Assembly: GCF_002735705.1 (NCBI RefSeq)
Contig: NZ_PDZL01000003.1
Coordinates: forward strand, 434,001-498,000
DNA: 64,000 nt
Direction of reading: 5' to 3'
Source of the DNA: Janthinobacterium sp. BJB426
GTDB taxonomy: Bacteria > Pseudomonadota > Gammaproteobacteria > Burkholderiales > Burkholderiaceae_D
A model generated the notes under the pieces. The model saw only the letters and a list, made by a program, of their open reading frames with translations, made no database searches and was not told the origin of the DNA. Shown piece by piece: positions 8,132-19,039 of the stretch (position 1 is its first letter; every line of letters starts with the position of its first letter). Made by a program: the position numbers and the translations under genes.

Positions 8132-10456
8132 TTGACTGCCAAACGAACCGGATTCCCCTGGCCTTCCCGCCGCGCCACCGTGCGCGGCTTCATCATCGCC
8201 GGCTGCGCTGCGCTGGCCGCCGCCGTGCTGCTGGCCGCCTACCTGTTCCTGTATGTGCGCCCGCGCCTGCCCGAGCTGGACGTCATCACCGACTACCAGC
8301 CGAAGATACCGCTGCGCGTGTACACGGCCGACAATGTGCTGATCGGCGAATTCGGCGAAGAACACCGCGACTTCGTGCCGATCGCGCAAGTGCCGGAAAT
8401 GATGAAAAAGGCCTTGCTGGCCATCGAGGATGGCCGCTTCTACGAACACCACGGCATCGACTTCGTGCGCGCCGGCGGCGCCGTGCTGTCGAACCTGCGC
8501 CACGGCTTCGGCCACGGCGGCGGTTCCACCATCACCATGCAGGTGGCGCGCAACTTCTTCCTGACGCGCGAAAAAGTCGCCTCGCGCAAGCTCAATGAAA
8601 TCATGCTGGCCCTGAAAATCGAGGCTGCCCTGTCAAAAGACCAGATTCTCGAGCTGTACATGAACCAGATGTACCTGGGCCAGCGCTCGTTCGGCTTCGG
8701 CAGCGCGGCGCAGACCTACTTCGGCAAACCGCTGAATGAACTGTCGATCGCGGAAATGGCCATGCTGGCCGGCCTGCCGCAAAACCCGTCGCGCCATAAC
8801 CCGATCAGCAATCCCAAAAAGGCGCACGCGCGCCAGCAACTGGTCTTGAAACGCATGCGCGAACTCGATTACATCAGCGAAGGCCAGTACCAGCAAGCGC
8901 TGGCCCAGCCGCTGCATATCAATACCCGCGGCAAGCAGGGTTTCGACACGCACGCCGAATACGTGGCCGAACTGGCGCGCCAGGCCGTGTATGCCCAGTA
9001 CAAGGAGGACAGCTACACCAAGGGCATCAGCGTCTACACGACGATCCTGAAAGCGGACCAGGACGCGGCCTACGCCTCGACGCGCCGCAACGTCATCGCC
9101 TACGACCAGCGCCACGGCTACCGCGGCCCGGAAACCTTCATCGACATGCCGCTTGAGGCCGAGCAGCGCGACGACGCCATCGATGCTGCACTGCAAAAAC
9201 GCCCGGACAGCGACGGCCTGATCGCCGCCGTCGTCACGGAAGTGGTTAGCGGCAAGGTGGTGGCCGACACGGGCGACGGCGACGCCAAGACCATCACGGG
9301 CGAAGGCCTGCGCTTTGCCGCCCCTGCCCTGTCCGCCAAGGCGAGCGCTGGCATCAAGCTGCGCCCGGGCGCCGTGATCCGCATCAGCAAGGATGGCAAG
9401 GGCAACTGGGCCATCACGCAAGTGCCGCTGGTGGCCGCCGCCTTCGTCTCGCTCGATGCGGAAACGGGCGCCTACCACGCCATGGTGGGCGGCTTCGACT
9501 ACAACCTGCAAAAGTTCAACCACGTCACGCAAGCCTGGCGCCAGCCCGGTTCGGCCATGAAGCCCTTCGTGTATTCGGCGGCGCTGGAAAAAGGCTTTTC
9601 GCCGGCCACCCTGATCAACGACGTGCCCCTGGAAATGCAGGCGGGCGGCAAGGTGTGGGCGCCGCAGAATGACGACTTCAAGTTCGACGGCCCGATCACC
9701 ATGCGCTACGCGCTGGCGCAATCGAAGAACGTGGCCTCGGTGCGCATCCTGCGCGCGCTGGGCGTGTCGTACACGCACGACTTCATGGAAAAATTCGGTT
9801 TCGACCCGGCGCGCCAGCCCAGCAATCTGACGATGGCGCTGGGCACGGGTTCCGTCACGCCCGTGCAGATGGCGGGTGCCTACGCCCTGTTCGCCAACGG
9901 CGGCCACCAGGTGGAACCGTATTTGATCGACCGCATCGTCGACGCCAAGGGCACGGTGCTGAGGCAGACCAAACCGCCCGCGCCGAACGATGACAAGACC
10001 CTGGCGCTAGACCCGCGCAACGCCTTCGTGATGGACAGCATGCTGCGCGAAGTCACGCGCACCGGCACGGGCGCGGCGGCGACGAAAAAACTGGGGCGCG
10101 GCGACATCGCGGGCAAGACGGGCACCACCAGCGACGCCGTCGACGGCTGGTTCGCCGGCTATGGCGGCGGCATCGTGGCGGTGGCGTGGATGGGCTATGA
10201 CGAACCCAAATCCCTGGGCGGGCGCGAATTCGGCTCCTCGCTGGCCATGCCGATCTGGATCGACTACATGCGCACGGCCCTGTCGACACGTCCGCAAGTC
10301 ACGCGCGCCGTGCCGGCAGGCCTGAGCCAGGTCGACGGCGAGTGGCTGTACGACGAATTCATCGACATGAATGGCGTCAAGACGCTGGATATGGACGTGG
10401 AGACGCCGACGGATCCCGCGGCCGTGCCGGAGACGGTGCCGGCGGAAACGAACTAG
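8132..10456 (+). CDS. mrcA: Penicillin-binding protein 1A (bifunctional glycosyltransferase/transpeptidase)
   Basis: The 774-residue class A PBP polymerises and cross-links peptidoglycan in the periplasm. After a TTG start and a membrane anchor at about 20-42, the GT51 glycosyltransferase domain shows AIEDGRFYEHHGID and GGSTITMQVARN. The transpeptidase domain carries S474-A-M-K (SxxK), SKN (SxN) near residue 533 and K662-T-G. The OB-like insert between domains and a short acidic tail fit PBP1A rather than PBP1B or PBP1C. A TATAAT lies upstream and a strong terminator directly follows, so the gene is monocistronic. Confidence 0.95.
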   Translation: MTAKRTGFPWPSRRATVRGFIIAGCAALAAAVLLAAYLFLYVRPRLPELDVITDYQPKIPLRVYTADNVLIGEFGEEHRDFVPIAQVPEMMKKALLAIEDGRFYEHHGIDFVRAGGAVLSNLRHGFGHGGGSTITMQVARNFFLTREKVASRKLNEIMLALKIEAALSKDQILELYMNQMYLGQRSFGFGSAAQTYFGKPLNELSIAEMAMLAGLPQNPSRHNPISNPKKAHARQQLVLKRMRELDYISEGQYQQALAQPLHINTRGKQGFDTHAEYVAELARQAVYAQYKEDSYTKGISVYTTILKADQDAAYASTRRNVIAYDQRHGYRGPETFIDMPLEAEQRDDAIDAALQKRPDSDGLIAAVVTEVVSGKVVADTGDGDAKTITGEGLRFAAPALSAKASAGIKLRPGAVIRISKDGKGNWAITQVPLVAAAFVSLDAETGAYHAMVGGFDYNLQKFNHVTQAWRQPGSAMKPFVYSAALEKGFSPATLINDVPLEMQAGGKVWAPQNDDFKFDGPITMRYALAQSKNVASVRILRALGVSYTHDFMEKFGFDPARQPSNLTMALGTGSVTPVQMAGAYALFANGGHQVEPYLIDRIVDAKGTVLRQTKPPAPNDDKTLALDPRNAFVMDSMLREVTRTGTGAAATKKLGRGDIAGKTGTTSDAVDGWFAGYGGGIVAVAWMGYDEPKSLGGREFGSSLAMPIWIDYMRTALSTRPQVTRAVPAGLSQVDGEWLYDEFIDMNGVKTLDMDVETPTDPAAVPETVPAETN

Positions 10457-10459
10457 ATG

Positions 10460-10489
10460 AAAAAGCCAGGAGCGATCCTGGCTTTTTTT
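10460..10489 (+). terminator. Intrinsic terminator after mrcA
   Basis: AAAAAGCCAGGA pairs with TCCTGGCTTTTT around GCGA and continues in seven Ts. It begins 4 bases after the mrcA stop and, having A-rich 5' sequence, may also serve the convergent TetR gene. Confidence 0.9.
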
Positions 10490-10501
10490 CGGCCGCGTTT
10501 T

Positions 10502-11200
10502 TTACGCCGCTTTGACCATGCTCAAATACCCGCGCACCGTACTGACGACGCTGTCGGCAAAATCGTCGACATTGACCTTCGCCGCACGGTACTTCCAGCG
10601 TTTCACGTACCAGTCCTGGAACAGGGCCAGGCAGTGTGCGGCAAGCAAGGTGGGATCGCCCTGCGGCTTCGGTTCGATTTCCCCGATGGTGGCGGCGATC
10701 AGGGTCTGCACATACAGTTCCGAATTTTTCGCCATGCTGCGCTGCTCCACCTGCAGCACGCGCGAATCCATGAAGACAAAATAAAACCACGGCTGCAGCA
10801 CTTCGGACAGGTAGATCGACGAGCGTATCATCGCTTCCAGGCGGTCCAGCGGCGACTTCACGTCCGCAAACAGCAGCGGCAAGGCTTGCGTGGCGTGGCG
10901 CACCACGTCCTCGATCATTTCGGCCAGTTGATCCTTGCTGGTGATGTAGCCATACAGGCCGCCCATCGACAGCCCGGTCTCGCGGCACAAATCGCGCAAG
11001 CTCATGGCGCGGAAGCCCACGTCATTGGCCAGGCGGAAGGTGGCGACGAAGATGCGTTCAAGATTTTCCAGCGCCGGCTTGCGGCGTTTGACGCCGATGC
11101 GCTCCGCGTGGCGGTCAAGAATATATTCCCAGATGTTTTCGCCATTTAACGGCGTCATCTGCTGAAACTGTTCAAAATTAAAATGGGTCGACAAGTGCAT
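10502..11200 (-). CDS. TetR/AcrR family transcriptional regulator
   Basis: The 232-residue protein (start at MHLSTHF) has the TetR N-terminal DNA-binding helices: ENLERIFVATFRLANDVGFRAMSLRDLCRETGL followed by the recognition helix MGGLYGYITSKDQL at about residues 55-95. The C-terminal ligand-binding part is helical and rich in aromatic residues (LQPWFYFVFMDSR, LFQDWYVKRWKYR), compatible with an acyl or hydrophobic ligand. It is divergent from the lipase-foldase pair, separated by 319 bases that contain a dyad, making the lipase promoter a plausible target. The ligand is unknown. The first ATG at 11251 is possible but would add 17 weakly supported residues. Confidence 0.85.
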   Translation of the reverse strand: MHLSTHFNFEQFQQMTPLNGENIWEYILDRHAERIGVKRRKPALENLERIFVATFRLANDVGFRAMSLRDLCRETGLSMGGLYGYITSKDQLAEMIEDVVRHATQALPLLFADVKSPLDRLEAMIRSSIYLSEVLQPWFYFVFMDSRVLQVEQRSMAKNSELYVQTLIAATIGEIEPKPQGDPTLLAAHCLALFQDWYVKRWKYRAAKVNVDDFADSVVSTVRGYLSMVKAA

Positions 11201-12434
<1,234 letters not shown>

Positions 12435-12444
12435 GGAGAAGCGC

Positions 12445-13365
12445 ATGCACGCGAAATGGATCATCGGCGGCAGCCTGGCGGCCCTGGCCCTGTACCTGGT
12501 GCTGCGCCCGGGCGAGGCGCCCGCCCCGCCGCCGGAAAAGGCGGAACCGGACCTGTTCGCGTTCGTGCGCTCGATGGAAGGCACGCGGCCCGACGGCAAC
12601 GTGACGGTGGCCGCCGGCGACAAGCTGGTGGTCGACGCGGAACTGGGCCACCTGTTCGACTACTATCTGGCGGGCCTCGGTGAAAAGCCGCTGGCCGCCA
12701 TCCGCAGCCAGATCGAGGCGGAACTCGACAAGCGCCTGGCGCCCGTGCCCGCCCGCGAAGCGAAACGCCTGCTGGGCGCGTACCTGGCTTACAAGCAGGC
12801 GCTGGCCGGCGCGGAACAGGGCTTGCCGGCGCAAGCCGATCCCGCCGTGGCGGCGCGCGCGCGCCTGCAAGCCATGCGCACCTTGCGCGGCAATTACTTT
12901 ACAGCCGAGGAAAGCGCGGGCCTGTTCGGCGCCAGCGACGCGTATGACGACGACGCCGTGGCGCGCATGGCGATACTCGGCGACAGCTCGCTCGACGAGG
13001 CGCAGCGCCAGGCGCAACTGGCCGCACTGGACCAGAACATGTCGCCAGCCCAGCGCGCCGCGCGCGATGCGCCGCTGCAAGTGGCGCAGCTGGACGCCTC
13101 CGTCAAGGCCTTGCGGGCACAGGGCGGCGGCGAAAATGAAGTCTATCGCCTGCGCGCCAGCACGTTTACGCCGGCGGCGGCGGCGCGCCTGGCGGAGCTG
13201 GACCGCGAGGAATCGCAGTGGCAGCAGCGCATCATCGCGTACCAGGCTGCCAAGGCACAGCAGGCCAGCCTTCCCGGCGGCGCGCAGGATGCGGCAGCCC
13301 TGCAGCAGCTGCGCGATGCCAGTTTCACACCGGAGGAACAGCGCCGGCTGGGCGCCTACGAATAG
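12445..13365 (+). CDS. lifO: Lipase-specific foldase (lipase secretion chaperone)
   Basis: The 306-residue protein starts at the ATG of MHAKWIIGG, preceded by AAGGAG that overlaps the lipase stop region. It has an N-terminal membrane anchor (WIIGGSLAALALYLVL), a Pro-rich linker, then the foldase signature-like FVRSMEGTRPDG (family motif RxxFDY-type region, here followed by GHLFDYYLAGLGE). The remainder is long helical segments (LFGASDAYDDDAVARM, long Glu/Arg/Gln helices), as in LifO/LimK that wrap around the lipase. It stays anchored in the inner membrane facing the periplasm. Order and spacing to the lipase are the classic operon. Confidence 0.92.
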   Translation: MHAKWIIGGSLAALALYLVLRPGEAPAPPPEKAEPDLFAFVRSMEGTRPDGNVTVAAGDKLVVDAELGHLFDYYLAGLGEKPLAAIRSQIEAELDKRLAPVPAREAKRLLGAYLAYKQALAGAEQGLPAQADPAVAARARLQAMRTLRGNYFTAEESAGLFGASDAYDDDAVARMAILGDSSLDEAQRQAQLAALDQNMSPAQRAARDAPLQVAQLDASVKALRAQGGGENEVYRLRASTFTPAAAARLAELDREESQWQQRIIAYQAAKAQQASLPGGAQDAAALQQLRDASFTPEEQRRLGAYE

Positions 13366-13368
13366 CGT

Positions 13369-16146
13369 TCAGGCCAGCTGCGCCAGCAAAGCCGCCGCCG
13401 CCATCACGTCCGAAGTGTCGCGCCCCTGCCGGTAACCGCCATGCACAGGGGCCAGCACGGCACGCGCGGCGGCACCGCGGCCTTGCGCCTGCAGCACGGC
13501 CGCCAGACTGGTGGCGCAGCGCAGCTCCCAGCCCGGCGCCTGCTGGCCCCTGGCCAGCTGCAGCGCTTCTTCCAGCTGCGCCCGTACCGCTTCCAGGCCG
13601 GCCGCATCGTCCTGCGCCAGCGCGCGCCAGCGGTGGTGCGCGTCGCGGCGCAGCACTTCCGGCGCGCTCCACGGCGCCAGGCCCGTGCGTGCGCGCCGCA
13701 GCGCCTGGCTATCGGCGGCCGCGTCGTGCAGGGTGGCCATCAAATCGACCTGTATCGGCCAGCTGCGCACCGAAGGCCAGGGGAACTGTGTCATCGCCTC
13801 GCCCCCGTCGAGCAGGCGCTGGTAGGCGGCGCCCCAGGCGCTCCAGTACAGCAAGCCATAGCGGGCCGCATGCTCGCACAGCAGGCAAATCCACGCATGC
13901 GCCAGTTCCCGCTGCCCGCACCACAGGGCGACGGGAATGGCATTGACGGCCAGCGCCACGCACAGCGTGACGCCATTGTGCTCGAAGCCCACCGCCACCG
14001 CCTCGCGCGCCAGCGCCAGGGCGTCGTCGGGGCGGCCCTGCATCCACAGGCAACGCGCCAGCGTGCCGCGCAGGCATACCTGGTGATCGGCCAGCAGGGC
14101 ATTGTTAAAGCCGAGCTGCGCGGCCCCCTCGGGATGCGCGAGCACCATGCGCGCCAGCGCCGCCGACTGCGCGTAGCGACCCTGCACATACTCGCCCACG
14201 GAACGCATGCGCGCCAGCACCAGGCGCATCGCCGTGTCGTCGCGCGTGGCGCACAGGACGGCCAGCTCGGTGACGTAACTGTCGGCGCGCTGGAAATCGG
14301 CCAGCTTCAGGCTGCAAACCCACATGCCGCAGATCGCTTCGGCGCGGCGGCTGCCATCGTCCGTGCGCATGGCCAGCGCATAGCCGCGCTGGAATGAACG
14401 CAGCATGGTGCCGGTGATCCCCTGCGTATGCAGCAGCAGATGCGCCTGCGAGGCATGCAGCTGCATCTCGCTGTCCGGGTCGTCCAGCGCATGCGCGGCC
14501 ATGTGCTCGAGCGCCCGCTCGACGCGCACGCGGTATTCATCCATCAGCGACAGCTGGTAGAACAGGGTTTGCGCGGCCAGGGTCAGGGCCACGCCCAGCG
14601 CCACGTCGCCCTCCTCGCCGAAGGCCCAGTCGATGGCGGCGCGCAGGTCGTCGACATGGCGGCCGTAGCGCGCGCTCCAGTGCGCCGGCGGCATGCTTGT
14701 CCAGTCGGCGGCGATGCGCCCGGCCAGGCCCAGACAATGGCGCGCATGGCGCAGCAGCACGGCGCCCGCATCCCCGCCCGCCGACAGCTGCGCGCCAGCA
14801 TACGCGCGCGTGGTGTCGAGCAGCCGGTAATACACGTGCTGGCAGCAAAACTCGATGCTGACGAGGGACTTGGCGGCCAGGTCCGCCAGCGTGTCGAACA
14901 CGTCGCAGCCCGCCACGGCGCTGGCCGACTCGAGGCGGAAGCGGCTCCTGAACACGCTCAGCGCCTGCAGCACCTGGCGCTCTTGCGCATCGAGCAGGCC
15001 GTAGCTCCAGTCCAGCGTGGCGCGCAGGGTCTGGTGGCGCAAGGGCATGTTGCGCGCGCCGCGCGTGAGCAGGCGAAAGCGGTCGTCGAGCTGGCGGCGC
15101 AATTCGTGCAGGCCGAAATGGCCGATGCGCCCGGCCGCCAGCTCCAGCGCCAGCGGGATGCCGTCGAGGCGCCGGCAGATGTCCACCACCACGGGCACGT
15201 CGGCGTCGGCCAGCACGAAAGCATCGTCGACGGCCGCGCAGCGTTCGCAAAACAGCTGCACCGCGGAGAAATGCCGGGCGGCGGCGGCATCGGGCACGGC
15301 GTCGGCCGGCGGCAATTCCAGCGCGGGCAGGCGCTGCAGCTGTTCGCTGCTGAGGCGCAGCGGCTCGCGGCTGGTGGCCAGCAGGTGCAGCAGCGGCGCG
15401 CCCTTGAGCAAGGCGTCGGCCAGCGTGGCGGCCGCGCCGATCACGTGCTCGCAGTTATCGAGCACGAGCAGCATGTGGCGCGGTCGCAGGTAGGCCAGCA
15501 GGACCGGCATGGCATCGCCGGCCGGCACCGCCACTCCCAGCGCCGTGGCCAGCGCCAGCGGCACCAGGCGGCCCTCGTCCAGCGGCGACAGGTCGACGAA
15601 ACACACGCCATCGGCATAGCGGCGCAGCACGCGCGTGGCCAGGCCCACGGCCAGCGTGGTCTTGCCGATGCCGCCCGGACCGGCAATGCACAGCAGGCGC
15701 AATTGCAGCAGCTGGTTGGCCATCGTTTGCAGCACCTCGGCGCGGCCCAGCATGCGCGTCAGCATGACGGGCAGATTGTGACGCGGCTCGGCGCCCGCCG
15801 CACCGGACGCCGGCCGGCCCGTGTGCGCCAGCGGCGCCAGGAAGCCGTAGCCGCGTCCGGGGATGGTGGTGATGTAGCGCTGGCCATCGCGGCCGTCGCC
15901 GAGCGCCTTGCGCAGCGCCGCCAGATGCACGCGCAAGGTCGCGTCGTCGACCACGGCATTGGGCCAGACGATGGCCACCAGTTCATGTTTGTCGACGATG
16001 TCGCCGGCGCGCTCCAGCAGGGCCAGCAGCAAGTCCATGGCCCTGCTGCCCAGGCGCAGCGCGCGGTCGCCCTCGAACAGCAGGCGCTCCAGCGGCAAAA
16101 GGCGAAACGGGCCGAAGACATAGGCCGGGACGGGACTGTTTATCAT
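13369..16146 (-). CDS. Winged-helix transcriptional regulator with NB-ARC-like ATPase and helical repeat region
   Basis: The 925-residue protein has an OmpR/PhoB-type winged helix at residues about 8-105 (LRLGSRAMDLLLALLERAGDIVDKHELVAIVWPN, then RYITTIPGRGYGFLAP). A STAND/NB-ARC-like NTPase follows with Walker A GPGGIGKTTLA, Walker B LLVLDNCEHV and TSREPL. From about residue 480 on it is Ala/Leu/Arg-rich helical repeats, probably TPR-like ligand or partner surfaces. There is no phospho-receiver domain. Such proteins are signal-gated transcription factors whose inducer is usually unknown. It faces the lipase operon, with only 3 bases between the stops, so it is not clearly linked in function. 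Confidence 0.88.
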   Translation of the reverse strand: MINSPVPAYVFGPFRLLPLERLLFEGDRALRLGSRAMDLLLALLERAGDIVDKHELVAIVWPNAVVDDATLRVHLAALRKALGDGRDGQRYITTIPGRGYGFLAPLAHTGRPASGAAGAEPRHNLPVMLTRMLGRAEVLQTMANQLLQLRLLCIAGPGGIGKTTLAVGLATRVLRRYADGVCFVDLSPLDEGRLVPLALATALGVAVPAGDAMPVLLAYLRPRHMLLVLDNCEHVIGAAATLADALLKGAPLLHLLATSREPLRLSSEQLQRLPALELPPADAVPDAAAARHFSAVQLFCERCAAVDDAFVLADADVPVVVDICRRLDGIPLALELAAGRIGHFGLHELRRQLDDRFRLLTRGARNMPLRHQTLRATLDWSYGLLDAQERQVLQALSVFRSRFRLESASAVAGCDVFDTLADLAAKSLVSIEFCCQHVYYRLLDTTRAYAGAQLSAGGDAGAVLLRHARHCLGLAGRIAADWTSMPPAHWSARYGRHVDDLRAAIDWAFGEEGDVALGVALTLAAQTLFYQLSLMDEYRVRVERALEHMAAHALDDPDSEMQLHASQAHLLLHTQGITGTMLRSFQRGYALAMRTDDGSRRAEAICGMWVCSLKLADFQRADSYVTELAVLCATRDDTAMRLVLARMRSVGEYVQGRYAQSAALARMVLAHPEGAAQLGFNNALLADHQVCLRGTLARCLWMQGRPDDALALAREAVAVGFEHNGVTLCVALAVNAIPVALWCGQRELAHAWICLLCEHAARYGLLYWSAWGAAYQRLLDGGEAMTQFPWPSVRSWPIQVDLMATLHDAAADSQALRRARTGLAPWSAPEVLRRDAHHRWRALAQDDAAGLEAVRAQLEEALQLARGQQAPGWELRCATSLAAVLQAQGRGAAARAVLAPVHGGYRQGRDTSDVMAAAALLAQLA

Positions 16147-16197
16147 TCTTGCGTGGGGGAGAAGGTGTTAAAGCACGCGGCTTGCAGTGGCCATATT

Positions 16198-17127
16198 CTA
16201 CTGAGCATCCGCGCCATGCCGCATGGCGCCATGTTTCGCCACTGTTACAAGGCCGGCGGACAGCAGCGCGGCCACCTCGGCCGCGGGCGCCGGGCGGTGC
16301 AGATAAAAGCCCTGTACCTGCGGGCAGCCCAGCCGCCGCAGCTGCGCCAATTGTTCACCGTTTTCCACGCCTTCGGCCAGCGCCTGCAAGCCCAGGCCGC
16401 GCGCCAGCGCAAGGGTCGAGGCGACGATCACAGTGTCACAATCTGCGCTGCCACCGCTGCCCAAGTCGCGGATGAAGGAGCGGTCGATCTTGATGGTGTG
16501 AATCGGCAGCATCCGGACATGGCTCAAGCCCGAATGGCCGGTGCCGTAATCGTCGAGCGAAATGGCCAGGCCCAGCGCGCGCAGGCGGCGCAAGCCCTGC
16601 GCCGCCTGCGCCATGTCGTCGATGCAGCAGCTTTCCGTCACTTCCAGCTCCAGCAGGCCGGCAGGAATGGCGTGGCGCCGCAGGCAGCCCAGCACGAAAT
16701 CGGGTAACTGCGCCGGCAACTGCGGCTGGCATAGCTGGCGCGCCGAGATATTCACCGCGACCGGCACCAGAGGCAAGCCCTGCGCGCGCCACTGCGCCAG
16801 TTGGCGGCAGGCCGCATCGATGCCCCAGTTGCCCAGCGCGGCAATGGCGTCAGTCTGCTCGGCCAGGCCGATGAATTCGTTCGGGTAAATCAGGCCGTGG
16901 CGCGGATGCTCCCAGCGCAGCAGCGCTTCCAGGCCGACCAGACGCAATTGCGCCGTATCGAACTTGCCCTGGTAGTGAAAGCAGAATTCGCCGTCAGCGA
17001 TGGCGCTGTCAAGGCGCGCCTGCAACTCCCGGCTGCGCGCCGAAGCACCGGGCTTGCCACCCGCCCCCTCCTGCGCCCGGCATAACAGCGCCAGCGCGCC
17101 GAGCCAGAACCTTGCCAGGCGCGCCAC
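16198..17127 (-). CDS. EAL-domain c-di-GMP phosphodiesterase
   Basis: The 309-residue protein starts with GTG, sharing one base with the chemoreceptor stop (TAGTG), so the two are translationally coupled. After a short hydrophobic N-terminal stretch (about 5-17) comes one complete EAL domain. Residues needed for hydrolysis are visible: EALLRW, NISARQL, the Glu of VTES, DDYGTGHSGL, IKIDRSFI, AEGVEN and VQGFY. Loop 6 differs slightly (DDYGTGHSG rather than DDFGTGYSS). It should convert c-di-GMP to pGpG. There is no GGDEF or sensory domain; coupling to the chemoreceptor upstream suggests joint control. Confidence 0.92.
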   Translation of the reverse strand: MARLARFWLGALALLCRAQEGAGGKPGASARSRELQARLDSAIADGEFCFHYQGKFDTAQLRLVGLEALLRWEHPRHGLIYPNEFIGLAEQTDAIAALGNWGIDAACRQLAQWRAQGLPLVPVAVNISARQLCQPQLPAQLPDFVLGCLRRHAIPAGLLELEVTESCCIDDMAQAAQGLRRLRALGLAISLDDYGTGHSGLSHVRMLPIHTIKIDRSFIRDLGSGGSADCDTVIVASTLALARGLGLQALAEGVENGEQLAQLRRLGCPQVQGFYLHRPAPAAEVAALLSAGLVTVAKHGAMRHGADAQ

Positions 17128-18731
17128 TAGGCCAGCAGGCGCGGCACGGCCGGCGCGCTGCGGCGCAACAAGGTGTGCGCCGGTCCCTGCTGCAGGCGAA
17201 ACACGCTGACCACCTGCAGCAGCTTCGCCGCCTCGCCCTCCAGCGATTGCGAGGCGGCCGCCGCCTCCTCCACCAGGGCGGCGTTCTGCTGCGTCACTTC
17301 ATCCATCTGCAGCACCGCCTGGCTGACCTGGCCGATGCCCGTGCTTTGCTCGGCGCTGGCGGCCGTGATGTCGGCCACCATCTGGCTGACACGGCCCACG
17401 GCCGCCACCACGTCCTGCATCGTGGCGCCGGCCCGCGCCACGAGGGCCGCACCGGCGTCCACCTGCTGCGTGGAGTTGGCGATCAGGGCGCGGATGTCGC
17501 GCGCCGCCGCCGCGCTGCGCTGCGCCAGGTTGCGCACTTCCGTCGCCACGACGGCAAAGCCGCGCCCCTGCTCGCCCGCGCGCGCCGCTTCCACGGCTGC
17601 GTTCAAGGCTAGGATATTCGTCTGGAAGGCCAGCATGTCGATCACGCCGATGATGTCGGCGATCTGCGCCGAGGACGCGCTGATGGCGTCCATCGTATGG
17701 ATCACATGCCCCACGGCTTGCCCGCCAGCGCCGGCGATATTCGCCGCCTCGACGGCCAGCACGCTGGCAAGGCGGGCATTGTCCGCGTTCTGCTGCACGG
17801 TGGAGCTGAGTTCTTCCATGGCCGACGCCGTCTGTTCGAGCGAGCTGGCCTGCTCCTCGGTGCGCGACGACAGGTCGATATTGCCGGCCGCGATTTGCGA
17901 CGAGGCCGTGGCGATGGTGTCGGTGCCGCTGCGCACTTGCTGCACGATGTCGAGCAGGTTGCCGTTCATGATGCACAGCGCATCGAGCAGCTTGCCCGTT
18001 TCATCGCCGCCGTGGCGGCCGAAGGTCGATGTCAGGTCGCCGGCGGCCACGGTCTGCGCCACCGTCAGGGCATGGCGCAGCGGAAGGACGATGCTGCGCG
18101 TGACCAGCCAGGCGGTGACGAGTGAAAAGAGCACGGCCAGGGCGCTCAGTGCCAGCATCATGTTGCGCGCCGTGGCGTATTCGTGGCGCACCTGGGCGCC
18201 CGCCTCCTCCATCAGGTCATGCTGGTGCGAGATGAGGCTTTCCAGCGCCGCCATGTAGCGCAGCTGCTCGCCGCGCACGGTGCCGAGCAGCAAATTCGTC
18301 GCTTCGTCGCGCGCCCCCTCTTCCAGCAGGGCCAGCACCTTGTCGCGCCCGGCGTTGAACGTGGCGCGCGCCTGCGTCACGGCCGCCATCTGCTGGCGGC
18401 CCTGCGGCGACAGCACCACCTTGTCCAGCTGCGCCAGGCCCTTTTCCGTTTCGCCGCCCGCCCTGGCGATGGTGGCGCGTTCCTGCGCCAGCTGCTGCGG
18501 CTCCGTCATCAGGAGCAGGTTGCGCGAAGAGCGCGCGATGATGTTGACATTCTTGATGATGTCGTTGGCCAGCACGGTTTTCGGATATTTGTCATCGATC
18601 ACGTCGCGCATGCGCAGTTCCAGGCTGGACAGGCGCAGCATGCCCAGCATGGCGGTCGCCAGCAGCAGCAAGGTCAACAACGCAAAGGAGCAGCGCAGGC
18701 GCGTGCCGATTTTCATATTTGCCATCTTCAT
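17127..18731 (-). CDS. Methyl-accepting chemotaxis protein
   Basis: I start at the second ATG (MKMANMKIG), five bases after AAGGA; the first ATG is only six bases further upstream. TM1 spans about residues 13-33 and TM2 about 190-212, enclosing a periplasmic four-helix-bundle ligand domain of about 150 residues. A HAMP domain ([20 protein letters not shown]) and the signalling hairpin follow, with the highly conserved tip [21 protein letters not shown] and methylation-helix motifs ([11 protein letters not shown]). It lacks a C-terminal CheR-docking pentapeptide. It signals to CheA/CheW at the inner membrane. Its upstream region contains a CRP-like dyad; the EAL gene overlaps its stop. Confidence 0.95.
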   Translation of the reverse strand: MKMANMKIGTRLRCSFALLTLLLLATAMLGMLRLSSLELRMRDVIDDKYPKTVLANDIIKNVNIIARSSRNLLLMTEPQQLAQERATIARAGGETEKGLAQLDKVVLSPQGRQQMAAVTQARATFNAGRDKVLALLEEGARDEATNLLLGTVRGEQLRYMAALESLISHQHDLMEEAGAQVRHEYATARNMMLALSALAVLFSLVTAWLVTRSIVLPLRHALTVAQTVAAGDLTSTFGRHGGDETGKLLDALCIMNGNLLDIVQQVRSGTDTIATASSQIAAGNIDLSSRTEEQASSLEQTASAMEELSSTVQQNADNARLASVLAVEAANIAGAGGQAVGHVIHTMDAISASSAQIADIIGVIDMLAFQTNILALNAAVEAARAGEQGRGFAVVATEVRNLAQRSAAAARDIRALIANSTQQVDAGAALVARAGATMQDVVAAVGRVSQMVADITAASAEQSTGIGQVSQAVLQMDEVTQQNAALVEEAAAASQSLEGEAAKLLQVVSVFRLQQGPAHTLLRRSAPAVPRLLA

Positions 18732-18886
18732 TCGCATCCTTCAGTGTGGTGCATCGGTCATCGCGCCGGGCTCGCATGCAAGGCTGACGGCAATGGCTGT
18801 CGCCTGCCACGAATGGCTGGACGCAGCAGGCGGAGGGGTCAGCCGGGATGTGGCCGAGGCGGGAACAAGGGTGGTACGGCAGGCAG

Positions 18887-18902
18887 TGTGAGTTATCTCA
18901 CA
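18887..18902. promoter_or_regulatory. CRP/Vfr-like binding site
   Basis: The sequence TGTGAGTTATCTCACA is a perfect TGTGA-N6-TCACA dyad, the core of the enterobacterial CRP consensus. Its centre lies about 160 bases upstream of the first chemoreceptor start and within the only promoter region for that gene. Which CRP/FNR-family protein would bind in this organism is not known. Confidence 0.55.
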
Positions 18903-18944
18903 AGCAATGTCGCGTTAAGTTTTGCAAAGATTTGCTTAGATGGC

Positions 18945-18977
18945 AAAACAGCTATTCTTATAACGCTGTTTTTTTAA
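18945..18977 (+). terminator. Orphan terminator-like hairpin
   Basis: AAAACAGC pairs with GCTGTTTT around a 12-base AT-rich loop, followed by TTTTTAAT on the plus strand. No plus-strand gene ends here. It could terminate a short RNA, or be part of the promoter region of the minus-strand chemoreceptor. Confidence 0.35.
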
Positions 18978-19013
18978 TAAGTAGTAACCGCAGTGCGACC
19001 CTGTGCGCGCATG

Positions 19014-19039
19014 CAAAAACGGCCGCGCAAGGCGGCCGT
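19014..19039 (-). terminator. Intrinsic terminator of the second chemoreceptor gene
   Basis: ACGGCCGC pairs with GCGGCCGT around five bases; on the minus strand the stem is followed by TTTTTGC. It starts about 30 bases after the stop codon. Confidence 0.8.

Noticed and set aside
14428-16707. 759-codon open frame on the plus strand
   Set aside because: It is antisense to the winged-helix/ATPase regulator and part of the EAL gene; composition bias shows it is a shadow.
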